48,425 nt of DNA from Spirulina subsalsa CS-330. Lineage in GTDB: Bacteria; Cyanobacteriota; Cyanobacteriia; Cyanobacteriales; Spirulinaceae. Shown here piece after piece: positions 25,343-34,181 of the stretch. Every line of letters starts with the position of its first letter. Positions within the stretch are counted from its first letter, which is position 1. Where the stretch lies: the NCBI RefSeq assembly GCF_028330765.1, contig NZ_JAQMTY010000027.1, positions 1 through 48,425 of the forward strand. The letters are read 5' to 3'. The notes beneath the pieces were generated by a model. The model had not been told where the DNA came from, ran no database searches, and worked only from the letters and a program-made list of their open reading frames with translations. Both the position numbers and the translations under genes were made by a program.

Positions 25343-25991
25343 GGTCACGACACAGCTAAAATAATAAGATAGAGTTGTGTATTCAAAAAGCGAAATGGGA
25401 AGAGGAAGACGAGATAAGGTATTTCTCAGCCAAGAGCAGAGAGAACGGCTCGAAAAGATCAGCCGCAATGGACAGGCTCCGACCAAGAAAATCCTTCACG
25501 CCCAGATATTGCTAATGAGTGATGAAGGAGAACGAGCCGCGAGAAAATGGACAGATGTGGAAATCAGTGAAGCGTTGAATCTGCACGTCAACACAGTCGG
25601 TCGCATCCGGAAACAATTTCTAGAGCAAGGAGAAGCGTCTGCGTTAGAACGAAAGGCGAGAAGCAAGCCCCCCGTAGATCCGATCGTAGATGGAGAGACA
25701 GAAGCGAAAATCATCGCCCTGTATTGTTCAGAGCCACCAGCAGGGAGAGCGCATTGGAGTGTGAGGGTATTAACCCAAGAACTCAAACGGCGCACAATCG
25801 TGACCAAAATTTCGAGAGAAACAGTCAGACGAACGCTTAAAAAAACAAATTGCGTCCCTGGAAAAAGGAAAGATTTTGTATCCTAATGGCATGGCACGTT
25901 TTAAAAAGTGGGTTGAAGCGGATTGCTGGATTGCAGTGATCGCGGGAGTTCAAGCCGCCTAAACCACTATTTTAACTGTGGCGAGGCGGTA
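25340..25991 (+). mobile_element. IS630-type element remnant bounded by TA and imperfect inverted ends
   Basis: The left end TAGGGTCACGACACAGCT (from 25340) matches the reverse complement of the right end (TACCGCCTCGCCACAGTT, ending 25991) at about 19 of the first 26 positions, and both termini are TA. Between them are the 5' part of a transposase gene and a GTGGGTTGAAGCGG...CCGCCTAAACCAC core also found in the 123-bp elements at 4653-5143. The 3' half of the transposase is missing. It lies between two convergent diguanylate cyclase genes. Confidence 0.75.
25395..25886 (+). pseudogene. IS630-family transposase, N-terminal fragment
   Basis: The frame from ATG at 25395 (MGRGRRDKVFLSQEQRERL) encodes the helix-turn-helix DNA-binding part of an IS630 transposase: WTDVEISEALNLHVNTVGRIRKQFLEQG, then the conserved AHWSVRVLTQEL and ISRETVRRTLKK segments. 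The sequence runs out at KKTNCVPGKRKDF, exactly where the catalytic DDE domain should begin. About 170 residues are missing and replaced by the non-coding repeat core. The product would lack catalysis but could still bind the ends. Confidence 0.85.
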
Positions 25992-26075
25992 GGGTGCTGT
26001 TCGCGAAGCGTCACGCATCGTCACCTTGAGCTTTGGACATTCAAGACGATCTGAATATTAAGTCTTGACTCTGCC

Positions 26076-27026
26076 TTAGGAAATTTTCATGATATTTTGT
26101 CCAAAACAATAGGTATTGCGGCCCTGGGCTTTCGCCGCATACAGGCCCTGATCCGCACGATTGATCACCTGTTCCACCGTCTGATCATCTGGGGTATAAC
26201 CGGCAATGCCGATGCTCACGGTTATCTGTAGCGTCCCCATGGGAATTGTGATCACCAATGATGCAATGTGTTGACAAATATGTTGAGCGATCGCCTCCGC
26301 ATCGGCAAGCTCCATCGACGGCAACACCACCACAAACTCCTCCCCCCCAAATCGCCCCACCGCATCAACACTGCGCACCTCAGCCTGTAACTGATGCGAA
26401 ATTTCTTTTAACACCAAATCTCCCACCAAATGCCCATAGGTATCATTCACCCGCTTAAAGTGATCGAGATCCAACAACAGAAGTGAAAATGGTGTACCGG
26501 AGCACACCGCCCGATCAAACTCCTGTTGCACAATCTCCATAAACCGATAGCGATTCAACATTCCTGTTAACGAATCCGTGCGGGACAGGGCTTCCACTTG
26601 AGCGAGTGCCGCTTGTAATTCCTGTAGCGTTTGCCGCAATAGTAAATGGGTCTTGATTCGTGCTAAGAGTTCCTGCGATTGAAACGGTTTAGTCACATAG
26701 TCCACTGCTCCCACATTAAACGCCTTCACCACATGATCTTGATTGGGGCTTGCCGTTAAAAAAATAATTGGAATATTACAGCAATGAGAGTCTGATTGCA
26801 GGGCTTCACAAACATCAAGGCCATCGATATCTGGCATCATTAAGTCCAGCAAAATTAAGTCGGGTTTAGCCTGTTTCGCCCGTTCTAAGGCTTGTTTTCC
26901 GCTGTTGGAAAAGGTGAGTGCATAGCCTTCGGGCCGCAGAATGGCTTCAAGGATTTGAAGATTGCGAGCAACATCGTCCACAATCAAAACCAAAAAACGA
27001 TCTGGATTCAAAATCTGGTTACGCAT
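26076..27026 (-). CDS. REC-GGDEF response regulator, diguanylate cyclase (paralogue)
   Basis: A 316-residue protein with the same architecture as the cyclase at 24356-25342: receiver domain with IVDD, Asp61 in LLDLMMPDIDG and TKPF, then GGDEF with RTDSLTGMLNRYR, DLDHFKRVNDTYGH and GGEEF. RSVD five residues before GGEEF gives an intact inhibitory site. The two proteins align throughout, so they stem from a duplication. They now converge on the IS630 remnant. No kinase gene is adjacent; the partner is encoded elsewhere. Confidence 0.94.
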   Translation of the reverse strand: MRNQILNPDRFLVLIVDDVARNLQILEAILRPEGYALTFSNSGKQALERAKQAKPDLILLDLMMPDIDGLDVCEALQSDSHCCNIPIIFLTASPNQDHVVKAFNVGAVDYVTKPFQSQELLARIKTHLLLRQTLQELQAALAQVEALSRTDSLTGMLNRYRFMEIVQQEFDRAVCSGTPFSLLLLDLDHFKRVNDTYGHLVGDLVLKEISHQLQAEVRSVDAVGRFGGEEFVVVLPSMELADAEAIAQHICQHIASLVITIPMGTLQITVSIGIAGYTPDDQTVEQVINRADQGLYAAKAQGRNTYCFGQNIMKIS

Positions 27027-27851
27027 GGGGAGTTTTAGTCAATTCCACACAATTTATTTTGTGATAAAAAAAGTCATAAAAATCGATTATGTCTTGAGAG
27101 TTTGAATCACATATCAAGATTTAACGGAAATGTTGGTCAGGGTTAATCACAGCACCAAAAGACATCAGGATCAGACGGGCTTCAAACCTCAAAAAACGTA
27201 ACTGCGTGATTATGGTAGGAGTGTAGGGATTAATCCTTATTCTGTCTCAAGCGACCCAACTCCCATCATTATTTCACTATCATTTCACTGAGAACACAAC
27301 GTCCAAAGGGTAGTAAATTGAGAGTATTATGGCTGAATTCAAGATCTCGTGATCTACGATCGCAGGGCAACAATACATCAAGCGTAGATGCAGAAAATAG
27401 AGCGTAGAGACAGAAGGCGAACCCCGCTATGGTTTAGGCAATGGGCCTAAGGTATTCTTTAGTTTACCCCAAGAGAAAAATTGAGGGATTCCCCCTAGAT
27501 TGACGAAAATACGGAGCGATCGCCTCAGTAAGAACCCTGAAATCTTGTTCACAGATCACCATGACAGGATAATACACCCGATAGAATGATCAGTGAGGGA
27601 GAACGATTGTAGGATGAACCCGCCAGTTTGACACTGGTCAACGGTCTCAACGGGGATGCCTGTCCGCCGAATATGGGACACGATTGATCTTCAGTGGCCG
27701 TCGCTATCTCCAGATTGCGCACCCCATGCTCTGACGAGCGAAGCCAGTGCCGCTTCGATCTGTCTGTGAATCCTCAGATCTCTTCCTCTGTTTTAGACCC
27801 GTTACCCATAGCCCTTTTTATTCTGTACACAATTAGGAGTCATTCATTGCG
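27027..27851. other. 825-bp gap upstream of putA, no gene recognised
   Basis: Both strands were read for coding potential and none was convincing. The first 250 bases are AT-rich and hold the upstream region of the diguanylate cyclase gene. The last 250 bases hold a GC-richer part (27600-27780) and then an AGGAG ribosome site at 27835-27839 for putA. No clear hairpin with a U tail, tRNA or known RNA was seen. A non-coding RNA or long putA leader is possible but not supported. Confidence 0.5.
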
Positions 27852-30821
27852 ATGGTTTTAGATGTTCCGCAAACCCAATATGAACCCAAAACCCTAGAGA
27901 TTGCCCGCGAATTAATTGCGGCTACTCGTGAGAAGCGATCGCTCTTTGCCCAAATGCGCGATCAAATGCGCTTGGACGATAAAATGCTCGATTGGACGAT
28001 GTCAAATCCGAGTTTGCGCTATCAATTGTTCAGCTTTATTGATTGCTTGCCCGCGCTGAAAAGTAAGCCGGAAATTGCCCGCCATTTTCAGGAATACATG
28101 AGCCATGAGGATGTCGAACTCCCCGACATGCTCAAGAAGTTGATTAACTTTGCTGAAGCCGATTCGCCCCCCGCTCAATTAGCAGCAACCACCGTCGAGC
28201 AATCGGTGAAAACCCTGGCCTACAAATATATCGCCGGGGAAACGATTCCGAAAACGATTAAAACGATCGAAAAACTTCGTAAAGATAAACTCGCCTTTAC
28301 CCTGGATTTACTCGGTGAAGCCGTGATCACCGAAGCGGAAGCGGAACTCTATTTAAATCGGTATTTAGAGCTAATTACGGAACTGAGCAAAGCCGCGCAA
28401 AAATGGTCAACCATTCCCCAAATTGACGAAGCTGATGGGGAAACGCTGCCGAAAGTGCAGGTTTCCGTTAAACTCACGGCGTTTTATTCGCAGTTTGACC
28501 CCCTTGATCCGGAAGGGAGTCAGGCGAAGGTGTGCGATCGCATTCGTACCCTGTTGCGCAAGGCGAAAGAGGTGGGCGCGGCGATTCACTTTGATATGGA
28601 ACAATATCGCTATAAGGACATGACTTTGGCGATTTTAAAAGCGTTGTTGATGGAGGATGAATTCCGCGATCGCACTGATCTCGGTATGACGATTCAGGGG
28701 TATCTCCGGGATTCCGAACGGGATTTAAAAGGTTTAGTAGACTGGGCGAAAACACGGGGCAACCCGATCACGATTCGCCTCGTGAAAGGAGCCTATTGGG
28801 ATCAAGAAACGATCATCGCGGTGCAAAATGATTGGCCGCAACCCGTGTTTAATCAAAAAGCCGAAACTGATCGCAACTATGAAAGCTTGATGCAAATCTT
28901 GCTGGAAAATCACGACTATCTCTACGCCGCGATCGGTTCCCATAATGTGCGCACCCAAGCGCGGGCAATGGCGATCGCGGAAACCCTAAAGATTCCCCGC
29001 CGCCGCTTTGAAATGCAGGTACTCTACGGCATGGGCGACCAACTGGCCAAAGCCTTGGTGAAGCGGGGGCATCGGGTGCGGGTCTATGCGCCCTATGGGG
29101 AACTGCTGCCGGGAATGTCCTATTTAATCCGCCGTCTGCTCGAAAATACGGCGAATACCTCCTTCCTGCGGCTGAATTCGGAAGATTACCCCGTGGAGGC
29201 GTTGATCGCGCCGCCGAAAGTAGAGAGCGATCGCCCCATGATCGCCAAAGCCGCCTATCCCAACGCCCCCGACACCGACTACGCCAACGCAGACTTACGC
29301 ACCGCCGCGAAAACCGCCCTCGCCCAAGTCCGCGAGCAACTCGGCCAGCGCATTCAGCCCTACATCAACGGCAACTATGTGCAAACCGACACCTATCTCA
29401 ATTCGGTGAACCCCTCCAACCCCAGCGAATTGGTGGGGAAAGTGGGGCAAATTTCCATGGCGCAAGCCGATGCAGCCCTGGCCGCCGCCAAAGCGGCCTT
29501 TCCCCAATGGCGCGATACGCCGGTGCGGGAACGGGCGGGCGTGCTGCGTAAAGCTGCCGAGATTATGGAGCGTCGTCGCCATGAGCTTTCCGGGTGGATC
29601 TGCCTGGAAGTGGGTAAAATCCTGCCCCAAGCCGATGCGGAAGTGTCCGAAGCGATCGATTTTTGCCGCTTCTACGCCGATGAGATGGAGCGGCTCGATC
29701 AGGGCTTTAGCTACGATTTGGCGGGGGAAACGAACCGCTATCACTACCAACCCCGTGGGATTGCCTTGGTGATTTCGCCCTGGAATTTCCCGATGGCGAT
29801 CGCCACTGGCATGACCGTCGCCGCCCTGGTTGCTGGTAACTGCACCCTGCTTAAACCCGCCGCTCCTTCTTCCGTGATCGCCGCCAAAATTAGCGAAGTG
29901 CTGATCGAAGCGGGCGTTCCGGCGGGGGTCTTCCAATACGTGCCCGGCCCCGGTTCCAGCGTCGGCAATCACATGGTGGCGCACCCCGATGTCCACCTGA
30001 TCGCCTTCACCGGCTCCCAAGAGGTGGGCTGTCACATCTACGCCGAAGCCGCGAAACTGCAACCCGGTCAAAAACACCTGAAGCGGGTGATTGCAGAGAT
30101 GGGCGGCAAAAACGCGATCATCATTGATGAAAGTGCCGACCTCGATCAAGCTGTGGCGGGGGTGGTCTCGTCAGCCTTTGGCTATACGGGGCAAAAATGT
30201 TCGGCTTGTTCGCGTGCGATCGTGCTGGCTCCAGTGTATGAAGCCTTTTTAGAGCGGCTGGTGGAGGCGGCGAAGTCTCTCAATGTGGGCCCAGCGATCG
30301 ACCCCAGTACCACCGTCGGCCCGGTGGTGGATGACAAGGCCCAAGCGCGGATTTTGGGCTACATCGAAACGGGCAAACAGGGCGCGGAAATTGCCTTCCA
30401 AGGGCCAAAACCGGAGCCGGGCTATTTCGTCCCGCCGACGATTTTCAAGGGGGTGGCTCCGGATGCGGTCATTGCCCAGGAGGAAATTTTCGGCCCTGTG
30501 TTGGCGGTGATTCCGGTGAACAGTTTTGACGAGGCGCTGACGGTGGCGAACAACACGAATTTCGCCCTCACGGGTGGGATCTATTCCCGCACGCCGTCCC
30601 ACATTGAGGCGGCGCGTCAGTCGTTCGAGGTGGGGAATCTGTACATTAACCGCAATATCACGGGTGCGATCGTGGCGCGGCAACCCTTCGGCGGCTTCAA
30701 GCTGTCGGGGGTCGGCTCGAAGGCAGGCGGCCCGGATTACCTCCTCCAGTTCCTCGAACCCCGCACGATCACCGAAAACATCCAACGCCAAGGCTTCGCC
30801 CCCATCGAAGGCGCAGAATAG
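27852..30821 (+). CDS. putA: Bifunctional proline dehydrogenase / glutamate-semialdehyde dehydrogenase
   Basis: This 989-residue enzyme oxidises proline to glutamate in two steps. The N-terminal half is the FAD-dependent proline dehydrogenase barrel: MTIQGYLRDSERDLKGL, RLVKGAYWD, YGMGDQLAKAL and the substrate-binding RRLLENTANTSFLR. The C-terminal half is the NAD-dependent aldehyde dehydrogenase: ISPWNFPMAIATGM, FTGSQEVG, AEMGGKNAIIID, catalytic Cys in GQKCSACSR, and EEIFGPVL. There is no N-terminal ribbon-helix-helix DNA-binding domain, so it is a non-repressor type PutA. ATG at 27852 has AGGAG 13 bases upstream. Proline use as nitrogen or carbon source, or osmolyte removal, is the expected role. 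Confidence 0.96.
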   Translation: MVLDVPQTQYEPKTLEIARELIAATREKRSLFAQMRDQMRLDDKMLDWTMSNPSLRYQLFSFIDCLPALKSKPEIARHFQEYMSHEDVELPDMLKKLINFAEADSPPAQLAATTVEQSVKTLAYKYIAGETIPKTIKTIEKLRKDKLAFTLDLLGEAVITEAEAELYLNRYLELITELSKAAQKWSTIPQIDEADGETLPKVQVSVKLTAFYSQFDPLDPEGSQAKVCDRIRTLLRKAKEVGAAIHFDMEQYRYKDMTLAILKALLMEDEFRDRTDLGMTIQGYLRDSERDLKGLVDWAKTRGNPITIRLVKGAYWDQETIIAVQNDWPQPVFNQKAETDRNYESLMQILLENHDYLYAAIGSHNVRTQARAMAIAETLKIPRRRFEMQVLYGMGDQLAKALVKRGHRVRVYAPYGELLPGMSYLIRRLLENTANTSFLRLNSEDYPVEALIAPPKVESDRPMIAKAAYPNAPDTDYANADLRTAAKTALAQVREQLGQRIQPYINGNYVQTDTYLNSVNPSNPSELVGKVGQISMAQADAALAAAKAAFPQWRDTPVRERAGVLRKAAEIMERRRHELSGWICLEVGKILPQADAEVSEAIDFCRFYADEMERLDQGFSYDLAGETNRYHYQPRGIALVISPWNFPMAIATGMTVAALVAGNCTLLKPAAPSSVIAAKISEVLIEAGVPAGVFQYVPGPGSSVGNHMVAHPDVHLIAFTGSQEVGCHIYAEAAKLQPGQKHLKRVIAEMGGKNAIIIDESADLDQAVAGVVSSAFGYTGQKCSACSRAIVLAPVYEAFLERLVEAAKSLNVGPAIDPSTTVGPVVDDKAQARILGYIETGKQGAEIAFQGPKPEPGYFVPPTIFKGVAPDAVIAQEEIFGPVLAVIPVNSFDEALTVANNTNFALTGGIYSRTPSHIEAARQSFEVGNLYINRNITGAIVARQPFGGFKLSGVGSKAGGPDYLLQFLEPRTITENIQRQGFAPIEGAE

Positions 30822-30842
30822 GCAACACCAGATCCGCGCTAC

Positions 30843-30905
30843 CCCTCCCACAGTGGAGGGTTGAGCGGAGTCGAAACCCGGCCGCTCTGACTTCGACTCC
30901 GCTCA
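30843..30905. repeat. Two hairpins after putA, including a GAGCGGAGTCGAA inverted repeat
   Basis: The first stem CCCTCC/GGAGGG (30843-30848 with 30855-30860) is directly followed by a perfect 14-bp inverted repeat (30862-30875 with 30892-30905). No U run follows. The second is a REP-like motif that occurs in many genomes. It could slow transcription after putA or protect the mRNA 3' end. Confidence 0.7.
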
Positions 30906-30959
30906 GTCTCCGCTATTTTAAAGATTTACAAACTGGGTTTTGTGTACGTGATAATGGAA

Positions 30960-30978
30960 GGGTGGGTATATCCCACCC
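30960..30978. repeat. GGGTGGG/CCCACCC hairpin left of the HEPN-like gene
   Basis: A perfect 7-bp stem around TATAT. A related hairpin, TAAGGTGGGC/GCCCACCTTA, lies on the other side of the gene at 31810-31832. Confidence 0.7.
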
Positions 30979-31006
30979 GACGCTCAATTCTTGAAATACT
31001 TTTGAA

Positions 31007-31741
31007 ATGTCTCGCAAAAAAAATACGGTCGAAGATTTTGGTGTTGCAGAAATGGTTGCCAATCATCTTCTTTATGATTCATTCTTATATATTCATGAAG
31101 CTGCACAGTATGAAGTCGCTGGTGATCTGTTCAGTAAAAAGCTCTCATCAATAGAACCTGATCCTCTATGGAATTCTCCAGAAGCACCAGAAGACCTGTT
31201 ACTTTGGCTAAAAAATAAAGACGAAATCATAGAAAACGTACTAGATTCGGTGACGACAGAGGAATTAGTAAGAGCATGGGACTCGTCACTAGAACTCGCT
31301 ATCGAGTCAGGTCAAAAGTTATCAAAAAAAGCACGATTGACATCCACAGTAGACATTGTTCGTTATGCCATAAATCTAACTGTTTGTTTAGAGTCTGTCT
31401 TGAACCGCTATCTTTTTTTTCTTAAAGAAACGAATAAGCTTTCTGATGCTCATTACAACTACATAGATCGCTCTGAAATTATGCCTAAACTTCTTTTTTG
31501 TTTTAAAGAAGAAATTTTAGAAGAAAAAATTAAAATTGATCGCATTAAACAATTGGTTTCCATGCGAAATAATTCGGTTCACTATCGTATCAGTAGTCCA
31601 AAAGCACTACAACCATCTATTGAAGATGTTCTTGGCATATGGAATCAAATTGAAACAATTTTCTTTCTTGTTCCTGGGGAACCCAGTACAGACTATCTTA
31701 AATATCTTGTTGGAAAGTTCATAGATCAATGGATAAGTTGA
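31007..31741 (+). CDS. HEPN-like RX4H protein of unknown function
   Basis: A 244-residue, mostly helical protein from ATG at 31007. The gene is clearly richer in A and T than its neighbours and uses AAA, GAA and ATT codons heavily, a sign of horizontal transfer. Near the C-terminus MRNNSVHY gives Arg187-X4-His192, the RX4-6H signature of HEPN ribonucleases, preceded by helices. Many HEPN proteins are toxins or defence nucleases; others are inactive partners. No antitoxin is directly adjacent, but a VapBC-type pair follows 124 bp later. HEPN membership is by motif only and unverified; the fold could be something else. Confidence 0.5.
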   Translation: MSRKKNTVEDFGVAEMVANHLLYDSFLYIHEAAQYEVAGDLFSKKLSSIEPDPLWNSPEAPEDLLLWLKNKDEIIENVLDSVTTEELVRAWDSSLELAIESGQKLSKKARLTSTVDIVRYAINLTVCLESVLNRYLFFLKETNKLSDAHYNYIDRSEIMPKLLFCFKEEILEEKIKIDRIKQLVSMRNNSVHYRISSPKALQPSIEDVLGIWNQIETIFFLVPGEPSTDYLKYLVGKFIDQWIS

Positions 31742-31809
31742 TTTTTAGTTCGACTTTCCTGAATTCAATCAATTAAAAATCTTGTTTTTTATTACTACAA
31801 CAAGAGTAG

Positions 31810-31832
31810 TAAGGTGGGCATTGCCCACCTTA
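31810..31832. repeat. TAAGGTGGGC/GCCCACCTTA hairpin right of the HEPN-like gene
   Basis: A perfect 10-bp stem with a 3-nt loop, 68 bp after the HEPN-like gene and 33 bp before the antitoxin ATG. It shares its GGTGGG core with the hairpin at 30960-30978. Confidence 0.75.
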
Positions 31833-31865
31833 CCGGAGTACAAAATTCACAAATGGAGAGAGATA

Positions 31866-32159
31866 ATGACCCCACAACTTGAAGCTGCTCTTGCAGCCAT
31901 ACAACCCCTTTCAGCCACAGAACGGTTACAGTTACTCCAGATTTTGACGCAGAATATTTCAAGCCCAGAACTTGCCACAGACTTGAATGCTCTCAGTGTT
32001 CAATTTTGGCAAGGAAGTTCTCTAGATGAGCTTCGTAAAACTCAGCCTTGCAAAACGTTCAATCATGTCCAAGACTTTACTGCTGATTTTTGGCCGCCAG
32101 AAGACACCATTGAGGATTTTCTGACGTTTTTACAGCAACAACGCCAAGACATAAATTAA
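31866..32159 (+). CDS. Putative antitoxin of a VapBC-type pair
   Basis: A 97-residue protein from ATG at 31866 with GGAGAG a few bases upstream; the longer frame from 31782 is not supported by a ribosome site. The N-terminus (EAALAAIQPLSATERLQLLQILTQN) is helical and resembles the N-terminal segments of small cyanobacterial antitoxins. The middle (NHVQDFTADFWPPEDTIEDFLTFLQQQR) is acidic and likely wraps the toxin. It precedes a PIN-domain gene by 10 bp, the usual antitoxin-first order. No DNA-binding domain is certain. Confidence 0.72.
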   Translation: MTPQLEAALAAIQPLSATERLQLLQILTQNISSPELATDLNALSVQFWQGSSLDELRKTQPCKTFNHVQDFTADFWPPEDTIEDFLTFLQQQRQDIN

Positions 32160-32169
32160 ATCAATCCTC

Positions 32170-32565
32170 ATGGCTCTTCTCCTCATTGATACGGATATCG
32201 CTTCCTTTCTTTTTAAAGGCAGTGACTACGCCGATCCCTATCTACCGCTTTTAATGGGTCAGGAATTGTCACTATCCTTTATGACAGTTGCTGAACTTTT
32301 TCAATGGGCTATGTTTCGTCAATGGGGCGATCGCCGTACGAGACAGCTAGAGCAATATTTATCGAATTACCTTGTTATTCCTGTTGATCAGTTGTTATGC
32401 CGGGAATGGGCGCAGGTTCGTAGCGATCGCCAGAATGTAGGACGGCCGATTTCTCCTCAAGATGCTTGGATTGCAGCAACGGCGTTGCGCCATGACTTAC
32501 CGCTCATTACGCATAACACAAAGGATTTTCTGGATATTCCGCGTTTACGATTGATTCAACCCTGA
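32170..32565 (+). CDS. vapC: PIN-domain ribonuclease toxin, VapC-like
   Basis: A 131-residue PIN-domain protein. The acidic metal-binding residues expected for VapC are visible: Asp7 or Asp9 in LLIDTDI, Glu42 in TVAELFQWA, Asp98 in SPQDAWIAATAL and Asp119 in THNTKDF. VapC toxins cut tRNA or rRNA and are neutralised by their antitoxin. It lies 10 bp after the putative antitoxin gene in the same orientation. Composition is nearer the host average than the HEPN-like gene. Confidence 0.9.
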   Translation: MALLLIDTDIASFLFKGSDYADPYLPLLMGQELSLSFMTVAELFQWAMFRQWGDRRTRQLEQYLSNYLVIPVDQLLCREWAQVRSDRQNVGRPISPQDAWIAATALRHDLPLITHNTKDFLDIPRLRLIQP

Positions 32566-32582
32566 CCCTGAGGAGGGTTGAG

Positions 32583-32618
32583 GGGGGTGATCGTTTTTCA
32601 AGTGATACGATCGCCCCC
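32583..32618. other. 12-bp hairpin between vapC and murE
   Basis: GGGGGTGATCGT pairs with ACGATCGCCCCC (one G-U pair) around a 12-nt loop. It lies between converging genes and probably ends or pauses both transcripts, although no U run follows the stem. Confidence 0.55.
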
Positions 32619-32624
32619 ATGATC

Positions 32625-34106
32625 CTATATTTTGGCGCGATCGCTGAGGGCGGCGCGGGCCTGTTCGCGATCGTCGAAATGGATTTTTTCCGTGCCGAGG
32701 ATTTGATAGTCTTCGTGACCTTTTCCGGCGATTAAGACCCCATCACCGGGTTGAGCGGTGAGGATCGCTTGACGAATGGCAGCAGCGCGATCGCCCTCCA
32801 CAATCGGCTTCACCTCGGCGGGAATCCCAGCCACCACATCTTTTAAGATCTGCTCCGGGTCTTCGGTGCGGGGATTGTCCGAGGTGACGACGGCGAGATC
32901 CGAGAGGTCGGCGGCGATTTTACCCATCAGGGGCCGTTTGGTGCGATCGCGATCGCCCCCACAACCGAACACACAAATCGACCGCCCCGGAATAAAGGGC
33001 CGCGCCGCTTTTAACAAATTCTCCAAACTATCGGGGGTGTGGGCATAGTCCACAATCACCGTAATATCCTGATTGGGGCTGATCTGCACCCGCTCCATCC
33101 GACCCGGAACCCCCATAAACTCCGGCAACCGTGCCATAATTTGCTCCAACGATATACCTAACTCCAACGCCGCCCCCGTCGCTGCCAACAGGTTCGCCAG
33201 ATTAAACTGACCCACCAGCGGCGATTGGAATTGCGCCGCACCCTGGGGCGTGTGGATCGTCCCCGTTACCCCCGTCGCGCCATAGTCCAAATCACTCAAC
33301 CACAGATCCGCCGTGGCATCGCTGACGCTGTAGCTCCAGGCTTTCTCGCCCAACTGTTCTAGCAATCGCTGCCCGTAGGGATCATCCGCATTGACGATCG
33401 CCCGCCCCTGCAAATATTCCTCATTAAACAGCAACGCCTTGGCCTGGAAATAGTCTTCCATCGTGCCGTGATAGTCCAAATGATCCTGGGTCAGGTTCGT
33501 AAACACCGCCACCCGAAAGGGACAGCCCTTCACCCGGCCCTGATGGAGACCGTGGGAACTGACTTCCATCACGCCGTATTGGCTGCCCGCGTCCCGTGCT
33601 TGGGCGAGTTGGGCTTGGAGACCGACGGCGAAGGGGGTGGTGTTGAGGGCGGTTTGTTCGTAGCCGGGCCAACGGACGTAGAGCGTGCCGATTAACGCCG
33701 TGGGGGCAGGGTTGAGGAAATATTCGATCAGGTGGGTGGTGGTGGTTTTGCCGTTGGTTCCGGTCACGCCGACGATCGCCATTTGAGTCGCCGGTTTGTC
33801 ATAAAAGACCGCCGCCACCGTGGCGCATTGATGCACCAGATTCGCAACGGGAATCACGCATTCCCCGGCTTGGGGGGGACATTTGGCCGCCGCTTCGGGC
33901 GTGACGATCGCAGCGATCGCGCCTGATGCGATCGCGCCACTCCAAAACTCGCCCCCATCCACTCGCGTCCCCGGCATCCCAATAAATAAATCCCCCGCCT
34001 GGCAAGCGTGGGAATTGGTGGAAAGTCCTTTCACCTCTTGAGCGAGGGCGGCATGGTTGGGCAGATCCAACCCCGGCACTTGACTGAGCAATTCACGTAA
34101 TTTCAT
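32625..34106 (-). CDS. murE: UDP-MurNAc-L-Ala-D-Glu:meso-diaminopimelate ligase
   Basis: MurE adds meso-diaminopimelate to the peptidoglycan precursor in the cytoplasm. The 493-residue protein starts at ATG 34106 (MKLRELLSQ), which has GAGGA at the right distance; a second ATG three codons earlier (34115) lies directly on that site. Features are the ATP loop GVTGTNGKTTTTHL, the Mur-ligase DYAHTPDSLENLL segment, and DNPRTEDP, the motif that selects diaminopimelate over lysine. It is downstream of the glutaredoxin-like gene by 75 bp in the same orientation. Confidence 0.95.
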   Translation of the reverse strand: MKLRELLSQVPGLDLPNHAALAQEVKGLSTNSHACQAGDLFIGMPGTRVDGGEFWSGAIASGAIAAIVTPEAAAKCPPQAGECVIPVANLVHQCATVAAVFYDKPATQMAIVGVTGTNGKTTTTHLIEYFLNPAPTALIGTLYVRWPGYEQTALNTTPFAVGLQAQLAQARDAGSQYGVMEVSSHGLHQGRVKGCPFRVAVFTNLTQDHLDYHGTMEDYFQAKALLFNEEYLQGRAIVNADDPYGQRLLEQLGEKAWSYSVSDATADLWLSDLDYGATGVTGTIHTPQGAAQFQSPLVGQFNLANLLAATGAALELGISLEQIMARLPEFMGVPGRMERVQISPNQDITVIVDYAHTPDSLENLLKAARPFIPGRSICVFGCGGDRDRTKRPLMGKIAADLSDLAVVTSDNPRTEDPEQILKDVVAGIPAEVKPIVEGDRAAAIRQAILTAQPGDGVLIAGKGHEDYQILGTEKIHFDDREQARAALSDRAKI

Positions 34107-34181
34107 TGGCGGCATTCCTCACGGGTAATTAGCGATCGCAACGTCTCTAAAACCGAGCCATCCCAGTTTTTAAAGATTTTT

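Noticed and set aside
29295..30149. 284-codon frame antisense to putA
   Set aside because: It lies wholly within the conserved aldehyde dehydrogenase half of putA and shows no domain of its own.
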